Below, piece by piece: positions 10,009 through 21,300 of a DNA stretch of 64,000 nucleotides. The stretch's first letter is position 1. Every line of letters starts with the position of its first letter. The stretch is from Globodera rostochiensis (taxonomy: Eukaryota > Nematoda > Chromadorea > Rhabditida > Heteroderidae), in contig JAEVLN010000006.1 of assembly GCA_018350325.1 (NCBI GenBank), forward strand, positions 3,176,693 to 3,240,692. Reading direction: 5' to 3'. The notes under the pieces are model-generated. The model worked only from the letters and a program-made list of their open reading frames with translations. It searched no databases and was not told the origin of the DNA. A program made the position numbers and the translations under genes.

Positions 10009-12574
10009 ATGAATCCAATTATGGTAAATGATTCACTATTATTGAACAACGTGATTTTGGACAAAATTAGTCAGCAAAATGAGTCAAAACTAATGGCTCC
10101 TTACATGGAGGTGAATTGAAATATTTTTTTACCTAAAATTGTTTTACTAAAATTTGAGATAATATTAAGTAAAATGAAAAATTTAATATATTTTGTGTAG
10201 TTTTTGTTCGACTTGGACCATTTCCGTTACTCCGGTTTTTTGATTGTGATCAACAACAAAATGCGCATCACAGGCGAATCATGCCGAATGTTTGGCAATC
10301 TTTTCTCATTTGAGCTGAATGGGCAATGGACAGGAATCGCATGCTCTCATTATATGGTATAGCGAGTGAGTAGGCTTTATACCACTTAAGCTTCAAAGAA
10401 TAAAGTTGAAAAAATTAATTTTCCAAGGTTGACAATACTGAATTGTCCCACACTGAATATTCTACGCCGTGGCAATTACTTTAAATTGCACATGAGCGCT
10501 TAGCCGGAACCGTTATTTGAAAACCCAAAACGATTGGTTAACAAAATAAAAAACCGGAACCGTTAACCGGGTGTCGAGAACCGGTAACCGGTGGTACCGG
10601 TTTTTAACTGATCTTGTGCAGCCCTACTTTAAACAATAAAATTTTGATTCTACATTAAAATTCAAGAAAACCCTGAAAATCTTTCGTTAAAAAAATTTTA
10701 TTATATGCAGAAATTTAAAAAAATGGTAGACCTAATAGGTGAGGTATGAACCAGCTCCTTTGCATCTACGCATGGTTTCCCCCGTGTTCTTCAATTTGTT
10801 TGTCCGACAGCTTCTCACCATAATGTTGACTGTTGTGCGTTTCTCCTGTCCACCTGCGCATGAATATTTGCGCCAAGTAAGCAAAGCTTCATCAGCAACG
10901 CCGCTGATTAATGTTTTTTTCCTGGTCATTTTAACAAAATTATAAACTCGTTTAATTTTTCTTCCATAAGGGAATGACGCTATTTTATTTTCTGACATAT
11001 TTTCGGCACAAATTATTGATAAAGCAGTTTCTTTTTTAATTATTAAAAGCTTTTGACCGAATAATAAATGCTCTTTAGTGTCCAAATCATCCGCTTTGCA
11101 TTCCTGCAAAACTGTTCTGCGATTCAATGGACAATTGTGGCATGGGCAGCGATGAGCTTGTTTGTTTTATTCATAGCCCGATAGATTGGATCAATATTTG
11201 GGTTATTTCTAGACTATGTCTTGATCCAGACGGTCTGTTTAGACAGGTAATAAACAGACAGCTACAGACAGTTAGACAGACACAGTTTGACAGAAGACCG
11301 TGTAGAATTAAAACTAATGTTCGGCACGGTATTTCGGTAAATTACCGATATGAACTCAAATGCCCAAATCCCGAAAATACCGCGGTAAACAGAAACGTGG
11401 TAATACCGTGACGTGCCGAACACTAAATAACTTCATTTAACAGTGGTGTCCCGTTCCTCCTTTACAACAAAATCCATCGACGGTATCCTCAACAACTTTT
11501 GACGAGCTTGATCAGCTTAATTCTTCTTCAAAACTAGCCCAGTCAATGTACATCTTTTTTGATACTGTTCAATCATTGTCTGCTTTATGGGCTTTTGTAC
11601 TGGTTGTGCTCGTCGTGTCTTTTTTAATGACTTTAACTGGAATAACAGTCCGGTAATTTTGACGAATTATCGTAGTTCAATTATGGTTATTGTTTATTTT
11701 TTATGAGTAGAAAAAGAAATAGGAGACGGAGGTACCAGGACAGACCGACCATCCGAAACTTGTTCGGCAGTGTGATGCCGTTCAGTGGTGGTAGCCAAGC
11801 AACGGCTGGTTCTGCTGGACAGCTTCAGCGGAGCAGCAACGACGACGAAACAATGGGATTACTTACATTGGGACTTAAGAATGTGTTACAATCGTTGCCC
11901 GATCAACATTGGCACAATGCGGGCTATGAAGGAATAATGGAGACAGAAGGCGGGCAATTGCAAGGACATCAAAACGAAGTTCTGATCATTGTACAATAAA
12001 GAATAAGTGAATGAGTTTAAGACAGGGGTGCCAACAACAATTTTCCAAAATAAGGACATTGAAGACCAAAATAACATTTAGGGATCCGAAATAATGATAC
12101 AAATCTCATAAAAACATTTATTTGGATCAAAAATTTGGGGGTTGGAGAGAAGAACTTACTATAGGAAGAATAATTTATGACTCAATTTATTATGAGATTT
12201 GCAACCAAAAACTGCAGAATCCTAATTTTTTGTTGAGGAGAGGCTGAAAATTCAAAAATAAAGACAAAATAAGGACGACGGCCTGAAATAAGGACAAATC
12301 TTATTAATAAGGGCATTTAATTTATCAGATTGAGACTCTCCAATAAGGGCAATCTTATAAATAAGGGCACAGGGTGATCCTCCTATTTTATTCTCTCAAC
12401 AGAACATGCAATTTTGTTTATAAATTTGCTTGAATAGGTAAGTTTGATGTTTTGACCTTAATTCAGAACGGAGCTACAACTGCTGAACAATATCTTCTGA
12501 CCATAAATCAACAAGAGGTGAATAGCGCCGGTCAACGACGTGTACATTGGCTAACAAACGAAGTCATATTATGA
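10009..12574 (+). CDS. LDL-receptor class A single-pass membrane protein
   Basis: Eight exons: 10009-10110, 10201-10356, 10428-10471, 10744-10876, 11079-11159, 11444-11652, 11708-11990 and 12443-12574. They total exactly 380 codons. The third intron has a GC donor. Exons 4-6 assemble one LDLa module with all six Cys: C-x9-C-x5-C-x6-C-x5-C-x8-C, including LCIPAKLFC and the calcium-binding CGMGSDELWC. A Ser/Gln-rich linker and one transmembrane helix follow (around 11565-11645, SALWAFVLVVLVV), then a basic stop-transfer RRKRNRRRR and a roughly 130-residue cytoplasmic tail. LDLa next to a single helix resembles LEV-10 and NETO/SOL-2, auxiliary proteins of ionotropic receptors, but I see no clear CUB domain. 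The start is uncertain: no signal peptide, so a 5' exon may be missing. A shorter form could stop at 11999. Confidence 0.72.
10487..10626. mobile_element. Eroded hAT-type element in an LDLa-gene intron
   Basis: The right end GTGCAGCCCTA is followed by CTTTAAAC (10627-10634). The left side has CTTTAAAT (10479-10486) followed by TGCACA, the sub-terminal part of the right end. The left terminus seems to have lost about six bases and the duplication matches 7 of 8. The interior repeats AACCGGTAACCGG-type motifs. Confidence 0.45.
11315..11425. mobile_element. Miniature inverted-repeat element (TAGTGTTCGGCACG family)
   Basis: Inverted ends TAATGTTCGGCACGG and GCCGAACACTA with an interior of TTACCG/CGGTAAT motifs. 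It lies in the intron between LDLa-gene exons 5 and 6. I find no matching 8-bp duplication, so only the ends support it. Related to the element at 4892. Confidence 0.55.
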
Positions 12575-13001
12575 ATTTTTGTGAATGATAAAATTAATCA
12601 AAATGGAAAAGTTGCCTTCGGCGTTATAACTCCAATTCTTCGCTTTTTGAATTATTAATTTTGACTTCATATTGATAAATCCGAGCCTTCAGGCATTAAT
12701 TATTTTTATTGGGCATTTAAAATTCAGTCCACTGTTCGGTTTTCAAAAAAAGCTCACAAAATAGCATTTTTCATCCCGCTCCGACGTTTCGCCCGCCATT
12801 CAGCGTGCGCCTAACCGAGTGCATAAAATAAACAAACTTCGAAAATTTTGTTAAACATCCGACTGATGCCATTTGAGTTGAGTGAATTTTTAATCTAGTT
12901 TTATTCGTTATAAACAGTTCATCAGTTGCAAAAATAAACTATGAATAAAAATTATGGCACGTAAATAAGAGATTGTTGAAGCTTGTACCACTTCTTGCAC
13001 A
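12575..13001. other. Gene-free stretch
   Basis: Downstream of the LDLa gene. Nothing coding seen. Holds the presumed 3' UTR and the promoter of the next small gene. Confidence 0.4.
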
Positions 13002-13257
13002 ATGATAGATCAGATCACACTTCAAATTAACACACTTTTACTTCTGATCATGATCAGTGCATGCAAACAGTCGTGCGCATTGTTCGTTAACGAGCTGCAT
13101 GATTGTTGCATGGCCAAGCGCTTTCGGCCAACGACGAATTTTGTCCGGTTGGAGATGAAGCGCTTTGAATTCGTCCATCTTAAAAGGTTAGGGGCATGGT
13201 GAATAATATTCGAAAATTTAAAAAAACTTTAGGTTCATTAATCCAACAAAATCATAA
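13002..13257 (+). CDS. Small secreted protein with spaced Lys-Arg sites (possible peptide precursor)
   Basis: Two exons, 13002-13186 and 13233-13257, joined by a GT-AG intron in phase 2; about 69 aa. The N-terminus is a signal peptide (TLLLLIMISACKQSCA). The rest carries three Lys-Arg pairs (MAKR, EMKR, HLKR) that would release FRPTTNFVRLEM, FEFVHL and FINPTKS if cut by a prohormone convertase. The segment before them has a Cys-Cys pair. This spacing is typical of neuropeptide precursors. However, no peptide ends in Gly for amidation and none matches a family I know. It could equally be a small Cys-containing secreted protein. Confidence 0.5.
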
Positions 13258-13429
13258 AGTACCCGAATATGATTTCCGCGATCAGTGAATGCCATCAAAA
13301 TGCCCTCCTTGAAAGGTTTGCTGTCCCGTGGTGGCACAAACAAGAAGGACCCTCTAAATTACAAATTTTTATGTAAAATATATCGGCAGAAAAATGTCTC
13401 AATGAAAGCATGAAAAATAAAAAAGTTAA

Positions 13430-14598
13430 TCAACCCATTATTAATATTAATTTATTAAAAAATGACTTCTTCTCCTTGAGTATTAAATGCCATTTTTTTC
13501 CAATTTTCTCAAGTTCCCGTTCACACTCAGCCGATTCGAACAATTTTGCTTGGAGTTTTTCGTCTTTTTGAATTGCAACATCGTCCAAAAAATCCGTAGA
13601 GGATGTCGTCGACCTGTCCAGCAAAAAGCCATCAGAACTTTTTCGAAACTTCAGCAAAAGCCGGGGACGCTGTTCCAAATTTTCTTCAATTGATGATGAT
13701 TCGATCTAAATGGCATTATATAAATTTTAAAGTTAAAAAACAACTTAAAGTTGATAAGTGATTAGAAATAGATAAAATTAAGTTTTTTTTAGTTAATAAG
13801 CTAAAAAAGTAAAGAATTTATTTAATTAAAATGTAAAATATTTACAGAATTATTTGTGCTTGAAGAACAGTTTTTCTGGGTTTGCCTTCTCTTTGTGTGT
13901 CTTCTTATTGGGAAAAGGTCATCGGCAGAATGATTGTGTTCATTCCGTTCATAAACAGTCCATTCGTGGCATTCTGGTTTAAAAGTAATTATTAATTAGA
14001 AAAAAAAATATGAATAATTTCGCAATTATTTAAAATTTTGTTTTTTTTGTAATTTGAAAATTGAAAGCCCCTACAAATAAAATAGATGTAATGTTGTTAA
14101 ATACATATTTAATAAATATTAATAATTGCCTTTTTGTTTTGTTTTTGGTTATCTTTTTTCGTGCTTTTTCCCCTCGTTTTCGGTATGATTTATTTAATTA
14201 ATACAAAAGTTGCTGACCATTTTTAATTCCCAACATTTTGTACGGACACTTTTTTGTTGAGCAAAAAAGATAAATTCGTCCAACAATTTTCTGCCAGTAC
14301 ATTCCACGTCCTCTTCTGAACGAGTCCAACTCGTCCAGCGACGCAAATTTGCATGACAATGTCCACCGAATGACAGTGTAACGGCCTCTGCCTGGTGCGT
14401 ACAAAAATTGTGCAGGCGCATTTGGAGCTTCGGCTAAATTATTAAAAATTATAATTTCAGAAATGTAAACTTTTGTCGAAAATAGTCTAATAAGATAATT
14501 AACAAAATAAAATTGCAACATTTTTTGTTGGCGCAATTGGTGTCAATTTGCTTGTCGTAATCAATCATAAAATTCATTGATTCGGTGTTGGAATTCAT
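13430..14598 (-). CDS. Zinc-finger protein with CX4C...HxH finger (FLYWCH/WRKY-GCM1-like)
   Basis: Four exons: 14520-14598, 14218-14433, 13846-13973 and 13430-13705. They total exactly 233 codons. Residues from exons 2 and 3 form CSTKKC, then 21 residues, then HNH, preceded by MYWQKIVGRIYLF. A Trp-containing strand followed by Cys-x4-Cys and His-x-His is the layout of the FLYWCH/WRKY-GCM1 finger group found in DNA-binding proteins and MULE transposases. The finger appears only when exons 2 and 3 are joined, which supports the junction. After it come a basic stretch (RRHTKRRQTQK) and an acidic/Lys-rich tail with coiled-coil potential. Role inferred: nucleic-acid binding. It may be a host regulator or a domesticated transposon fragment; no transposase core is seen. 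Confidence 0.6.
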
Positions 14599-14618
14599 AG
14601 TGCAGAACGTTGGCAAAT

Positions 14619-14880
14619 GCTAAATAATTTAAAAATCCTAATCATCAATATACTGTATAAACAAACAAATAAAAAATTTTTGAAATTTTAATAAAAAACA
14701 TTTTTGGTCACGAAAATTGTCTTCGAATCTTACTGAAGAGATTTTGGCTGCTAAATAATTTAAAAATCCTAATCATCAATTACTGTATAAACAGAAACAA
14801 AATAAAAAATTTTAGAAATTTTAATAAAAAACATTTTTGGTCACGAAAATTGTCTTCGAATCTTACTGAAGAGATTTTGG
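14619..14880. repeat. Direct tandem duplication, 131-bp unit
   Basis: Two nearly identical head-to-tail copies, each starting GCTAAATAATTTAAAAATCC, at 14619 and 14750 and ending in GAAGAGATTTTGGC. They differ by a few substitutions and one-base indels. Lies just upstream (5') of the zinc-finger gene. Confidence 0.9.
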
Positions 14881-15775
14881 CCGCATAATGCAAATGATCA
14901 GAATTAAGAAAAATTCAACGCCGAAACTAATTGCCTTTTACGTCTTTTTTTGGTTGGGGAAAGTCAAAAAACTTATTTGGAGCTTTCTTTAAAAAATGTC
15001 GGAAAACAAATAGATTTATCACAAATCTTTATGAACAAAAAAAATTTTCCCACAGCGACGTTTTAGGACCATAAAAAAACTGGTCCGGTCCGTACATTTT
15101 CAGCCAAATCTTTTAATGATTCATCTGAGAATTCAATAAAAATATAAGAAAATATTGTAATTCGCAATTTTGAAAAGATTCACTAAATTTTTAGGTTCAT
15201 TGCAAAAATCGATCTAAATAAATAAAAGTGTTACATTCATTGGACAAAAGGTATTTAAATGAAAAAAATTGGTCGGAAGGTCATAACAAAAAATAAATGC
15301 GTTTTCTGTTTATGGAGGCGGGTGGTTCCCGCGCGAATTCAAATTTGGGTGTCTGAAATTCACTTGGGATAGTGCTTTTGCATATGCACACCAAATGGCA
15401 AAAATAAGGTTAGAATATGTTCAAATATTTATATGTAAAATTTTGGAGAATTTATGTAAGTAAAATCAAATAAGGTCCAAAACAATAACAAAATTTTATT
15501 TTTTACCTAATTATACCATCTTTATTTTGATATTTTTAAATACTATTATTGATTTTTAAGAAATTTCATCTTTAAAGCGAAAAGGCAAGCAACTTGTTTG
15601 AGCCCCGATCGTTGTTATAATTATGCGAAGAAAACGACATTGTTCAACTTGTTTACGGTTCACTCTGTTGGTGCCCAATTTTTTGAATAGCACACAGCGA
15701 GCGCTCTCTCATTTAATCTTCCTAGAAATTTGATTAAGAAAATCGATAAAATATAGCAAAATAAGAGTAGGTTTA
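14881..15775. other. Gene-free stretch
   Basis: AT-rich. No exon, RNA gene or clear element boundaries found. Confidence 0.4.
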
Positions 15776-15783
15776 CTGCTTTG

Positions 15784-15924
15784 TAGGGATGTTCGAGACT
15801 TGAAATTTACCGAGAACCGAGACTCGAGACCGAGAAATGACACCGAGACTCGAGACCGAGATCGAGACCCAAAAAAAACCGAGAAATTTCTCGACTCGAG
15901 ACCGAGAAATTTCGAACATCCCTA
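15784..15924. mobile_element. 141-bp hAT-type miniature element
   Basis: Ends TAGGGATGTTCGA and CGAACATCCCTA are inverted. They are flanked by the exact 8-bp duplication CTGCTTTG at 15776-15783 and 15925-15932. The interior is tandem GAGACTCGAGACCGAGA-type repeats. TAGGG ends with 8-bp duplications are characteristic of hAT. Confidence 0.85.
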
Positions 15925-15932
15925 CTGCTTTG

Positions 15933-16621
15933 CATGCGGCAGCTTCTAATATGCAGAAAATGATTTTGTTTTAGAATCCCATTAGAGTGTTAATGAGTTG
16001 TTGAGATCAAAAATTTAGTACTTATTTAAAAAACAAATTTCTTCTAAAAATGTTATTCTAAAATTCCAGAGTTTATAATAAAAAGATGGCCGAGAGTCAT
16101 ATTGATTTCTCGAATAGATTACCTATCTCTATCATGAGAAACCCAAAATAACTTAATAGTTATGACTGGTCTCCCAAATTTTTAAAATACATTTTTTTAA
16201 AGTCGTTAAAAAGTTTTGTAATCGAATCTTTTCCAGGTAAAAACTATCATCAAATCATCTTCATCCATTGGATGCAACTATTTTTCTCCCCAAGGTTAAA
16301 TATTAAATGGGGGTGGTATTTGAAAGGAGTAAAGTTCATCGTCGAAAGAGATTGAATCTCCGGGACGGACACTTTTTAACTTTAAAAAATAGAATTTTGT
16401 CTGGAAGAATATTTATCCGATTTTTAAATAAACTAATGATTAAGTGGGAATCTTTAAATAGTTTCTAATTTCCCCGGGGTAACTTTTGTCCGTTTATTGA
16501 TGGCTTTTAAAAAAATATATTGCTCAAAAAGAATCTACCTGAATGGTCAAAGTTTGCGATAAGAAGTGACCGACCGCATTGACTTCCATTAAATATGTCA
16601 TAAAGAGAAGGTTAAGCCGAA
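15933..16621. other. Gene-free stretch
   Basis: AT-rich sequence with no supported coding or RNA feature. Confidence 0.4.
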
Positions 16622-16629
16622 CACTGTAC

Positions 16630-17107
16630 CGGTACACCTCGATTCGGCGCGCACGATTCGGCGCGCACGTTTCGGCACGCACGATTCGGCGCGGCACGAT
16701 TCGGCGCCGACAAGTTTTTCGTTATAACTTAGTTCAAAGTCAACTAAACCAAACATACTTGGTATCATTCGAAAGCTCTTAGTATGCTGAACCTTTGATC
16801 AAGCTAAAGCTAACCGATTCGACTTAAATAAAAAAAAGTTATGGCACCATAACTAAAAGTTGGCACGAAAAACAAAATTTTCTAAGATTTTAAGCTATAA
16901 CTTTTTTTTGGAAAGACAAATCGGTTAGCTTTTGCTTATCAAAGGTTCAGCATACTAAGAGCTTTCGAATGATACCAAGTATGTTTGGTTTAGTTGACTT
17001 TGAACTAAGTTATAACGAAAAACTTGTCGGCGCCGAATCGTGCCGCGCCGAATCGTGCGCGCCGAAACGTGCGCGCCGAATCGTGCGCGCCGAATCGTGG
17101 TGCTCCG
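16630..17107. mobile_element. 478-bp foldback element with GATTCGGCGCGCAC arms
   Basis: Left arm 16630 to about 16830 and right arm about 16890-17107 are inverted copies. The outer arm is an array of about 14-bp units (GATTCGGCGCGCAC). Ends align as CGGTACACCTCGATTCGG and, inverted, CGGAGCACCACGATTCGG. The exact 8-bp duplication CACTGTAC lies at 16622-16629 and 17108-17115. No coding capacity. Confidence 0.85.
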
Positions 17108-17677
17108 CACTGTACACAATATTGTGAATCAAAAATAATTCGACTTCTATGATAAAGAAATTTGTCAGTAGGCTTTTTGATAGCGATTCTATTTGGGATA
17201 AAAAACTGTTTAAAGGTTATTTTCCAAAATGCGACGCTCGAAAATGACCTATTGGGGGAGGAAAAAATATATTTATGCATAAACGGCGGTGGTGTTGCAC
17301 ATTGGCGCATTTTGTCTTCATTTTCAAATTCCCTTAGCCTTAAAAGAGGAATTGAATTTTCTTTTTCATTATTTACATCAAAAATTATGCATGAACAAAA
17401 TATACTTCGGGCGCTACGGAAGAAATGACACTTTCATGGTACCCAAACCAAAATTTGGTGGAGTTTGGAGAATTTTGAAAAAATTAGGTGTGAAGAATTT
17501 AAACGTTTTTGACTATAACTCATGAAGTGAGCGATTATATTTAATAAAAAAGCGATTAAAAAATCCCTTATTTTGTTCTGAAGAGATGGTGAAAGTTTGA
17601 GAAGGATCCGCCGTATACAAATGAAGTTAAGCGTATCGAAGTGCGTGTCTATTTTTTACTGAAGAAAATAACTCAAA

Positions 17678-18103
17678 ATGCTGTTTATCGTAATGTTCTC
17701 TATCCTAGTTCCGTTTTTTGCAAGATTTGGCATAGGTGCATAGAGTGAAGATCAGGTAATTAATTAATCCATTTAATGAATTTAAATATTTTTCTTTTTG
17801 TTCATTACGATGAATAGGCCAGACTTCGAATTTAATCTCTCAAGATTCGGAACAATAAAAAATACAATTATTCAAATGTTTAATTCAGTTATCACCCCAT
17901 TATATGATTTTAAATGATGCATTTTTCAGTTTTATGGCCTCAAACGAGGCAAGGCCATCGACTTTTGCTTTATCCTCGGCCCCAAGCAGCCAAACAAACA
18001 CCAAATGTCGCCCCATAAACCCAATAATCCCTCCTCATTTTCTTCACATTTGCCAAAACAATCGAAATCCCCACTAAAGCCATTCGCTGTTGCATTCTTT
18101 TAA
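17678..18103 (+). CDS. Possible small secreted protein, tentative three-exon model
   Basis: The first exon starts at 17678 with a hydrophobic signal-like segment, MLFIVMFSILVPFFARFG. A second candidate exon begins after CCAG near 17822 (DFEFNLSRFGTIKN). A third begins after TTTCAG near 17929 (FYGLKRGKAIDF), continues Pro/Ser/Lys-rich and stops at 18101-18103. Phases can be made to agree. RFG and LKRGK motifs recall peptide-processing signals, but no known peptide is recognised. This is a weak model: the sequence may be unrelated pieces or 5' sequence of the nAChR gene just downstream. Confidence 0.3.
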
Positions 18104-18318
18104 CTTTTATAAATTAGGATAGATCCAGCGGATTTTGCTTCATAACAAAAAGTCTCATGTCAAAATCATTAAGTGGGATTTTAAACAAAAAAAGATTATT
18201 CGTCAAATATTTTTTATTAGGCTGTGGCTAATTGATTCTGAGCTTAGTTAAATACTTTCTTTAAATAAATCTTAATTTGGCTTTTCAGTCTATTGAAAGT
18301 GCCATAACCTTTCTACTG

Positions 18319-21300
18319 ATGGTCGATCACCAGAAGTTCCTCCATTCCATTTTGCTTACATCACTGCTGACCATAAGCAGCGGATGGTCCAATGAAGATG
18401 CAAAGCGGCTTTTCGATGATCTGATGGTAAAATCAAACAAATAAATATAGTCTAAGAAAATAAAATTGAATTTATTGTCGTTTTTTTATATTAAAAAAAG
18501 GAAATATTTTTGTTTGTTTGACAATTTTATTGTCTGATTATTTTTCAATTTCAGATCAGTTACAATCGGCACCGACGACCGGCAACAAGCCCACACGAAG
18601 CTGTGAATGTTCAGCTAAGGTTGCGCCTGTCGCAGATCATCGACGTGGTGGGAAACACAATTTTAAAAAAATTATTCAACTCTTAAAAAAATAGAAACTG
18701 ATCTTAGAATAAGATTCAAATTTGAATATTCAGCACGAGTTGGATCAAATTATGACAATTTCCGGTAAGTTGTCTGCAGGCCAAACAGTATAATCAGGTC
18801 TTCAAGATTTGGCAATTTTCAAAGTCTATAACTTTTTTTAAACTCAACTACCAAACAAACAAGATGCCTTTTCCAATGCTCTAAGCTTTTAAAAGCTATT
18901 CAATTAGAATATTCGTAAAAAAAAATTGAGTCGCCTGGCTTTTAGTTGAACATACTTTCTCAACCTTTAAATTGGTTTTATTTTCTTTTATGCCTCAATC
19001 AGCCCTGATTTTCTTATCAAAATTGACCTTTTTCAAACAAATTTTACCATCGACCTCCCCTCCTCTTGCTCTCCAAAAAAATATTTATGAAAATGTCGAT
19101 TTCAATAAAGAAATTTTCTTCTTCTTTTTTTTGCTAACGAAGTTAAAAATTGCTCCAGTTTGGCTCAAACAATCGTGGACAGACCGAAAACTTGCATGGG
19201 ATCCAGCTGACTATGGTGGCGTATCTGTGTTATATGTACCTTACGAAATGATTTGGGTTTGTAACAAATAAAAAATAGTTGCAAACCCAAGTTTTTGTTC
19301 AGGTGCCTGACATTGTGCTGATCAATGCAAATAATTTTTTAAAATAGAAATCATTTTTATTATTTTCAAATCGTGAAAATAAAACTTTATTTTCCCCCTT
19401 GCTGATTTTATTTTAACCAAAGAGATTTACAGATCTTTTTATAATTAAGAATGCAAAGGGCACTTTTAATATCACAATCGACACAAAGGTAATTAAAATT
19501 TTTTATTATATTAAAGATTAAGTTATTGGCATTTCTTTTAAATCATAATTCGTGGCATTGGAATAAAAATTAAATATTTTTTCTTATTATTCTTTGAACT
19601 TTAAAAATAAATGGATTTTACTTCATAATTAATAGGCAACATTGCATCCAAATGGATGTGTGGTGTGGGAACCTCCGGCTATATACAAGTCTCTCTGCCA
19701 GGTATAAAAGTTACAAAAATGATTAAAAAATTAATTAAAATTTAAGATCGACATCCAATGGTTAGAAGTTAAACCAAGTTTCGTATATTCATTTTTTTGA
19801 AAATACAAAATTTAATTTAATAACGTTTTTGAAATTCAATCCAAAAATTTAGGTTTCCATTTGATGAACAAATTTGTCTTCTCAAAGTCGGTTTAAATTT
19901 ATTCGAGAAATATTTAAAAACATTTTGATAAATTAATCAGTCCAATTTTTTTAAAGTTTGGATCGTGGACTTACCCGTCTGGACTGCTTCATCTTTCACT
20001 GATGGACGCTGTCAATGAGACCCAGATGGAGGTGATCAATGAACGTGGCGAGTTGGAGCTGCTGACGGTGGTGGAGGAGGGCATCGATCTGGACGACTAT
20101 TATCCGTCCGTCGAGTGGGACATAATGTACGGTTGCTGGCCTGCTGGCGTACTGTAAATAAAAGTTAAAATTTAAAAACAAATTTGATTTTAAATTGTAT
20201 CATTATTCTTAAAAGCAGGTCAACTCAAGCGACCAAACGAAACAAGCATTTTTTTGCATCAAAAAATGGTATCTACGAAGAGATGGATGTAAGTATTACT
20301 GTGCGGCAAGGGTTCGATACGATAAACGATACGATATTTGGATAAATTATCATTATCGAAAATTAGCGAAAAAACAATTTCGCGATCATTTTTATTTAAC
20401 AAATTTTAATAAAACCGATTTTAACCGGAAACGGGAATTCAAAATTTACTGGGAGCGGTATTCCTACCTTTTTTCCGCTCCCGTAAAAGTTCCGTTAATT
20501 TTTATCGAGAATCCCGCTGGCATGAGAGAAATATTTAAAAATATTACGCCTAGCATTTTGGTTTTAAACAGTTTGACTTGGCACTCCGTCGCAAGCCGCT
20601 GTTCTACACGGTCAACCTGGTGTTCCCTTGTGTCGGCATCTCCTTCCTCACCGTGCTCGTCTTCTATTTGCCCTCCGAGTCCGGTGAAAAGGTGTCCCTT
20701 TCCATCAACATCCTTGTCGCTCTCACAATGTTCTTTTTGTTGCTTGTTAGTAAATTTAAATAACTAACAAATTGAATTTAAAAAATTGAAAATTAAAAAA
20801 TAAAATAAAGCTTAACAACCTAAACTGGGCTGCAAAGCGAACAATTCATAACAAAAATAAATTATTTATATGATGTTTGTTTATTAATATTTATGAAATA
20901 AAAATGTTCCCCTCATTTTGTTACACAGATCGAGATCATTCCAGCCAATAGCACCACGTTGCCATTTGTGGGCAAATATCTCCTATTCACCATGATCTTG
21001 GTCACTTTGTCCGTGCTGATAACCGTAGTCTGTACGTCAAAAAGTGTTATTTTATAAATATGAATTTTTAAATTATTTTTATATTTGCTTTTGAAGTTTA
21101 TTGTCAATTTTCCCATCCCATTAAAGCGCTCCAATTCCACTTTCGCAAGCCGACTACGCATCAAATGGGCAAAACTGTTCGCCGTCTATTTTTGGATTTG
21201 TTCCCACGTTTATTGTGCATGCGAAGACCGCTGTTCATGCGACGACGCGCCATCGACAGAGGTAAAAGGAAATTAAAATTAAACTGATCAAAAAAATTGA

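Noticed and set aside
10732..11127. Minus-strand open frame of 131 aa.
   Set aside because: It is antisense to LDLa-gene exons 4 and 5, whose six-Cys module and splice phases fit much better.
16579..17310. Arg-rich open frames around 16640-16720 and 17020-17110.
   Set aside because: Translate the GATTCGGCGCGCAC units of the foldback at 16630-17107.
20311..20325. Possible tRNA B-box (GGTTCGATAC).
   Set aside because: No matching A-box or cloverleaf around it. I found no tRNA anywhere in the window by eye, although a covariance search would be more sensitive.
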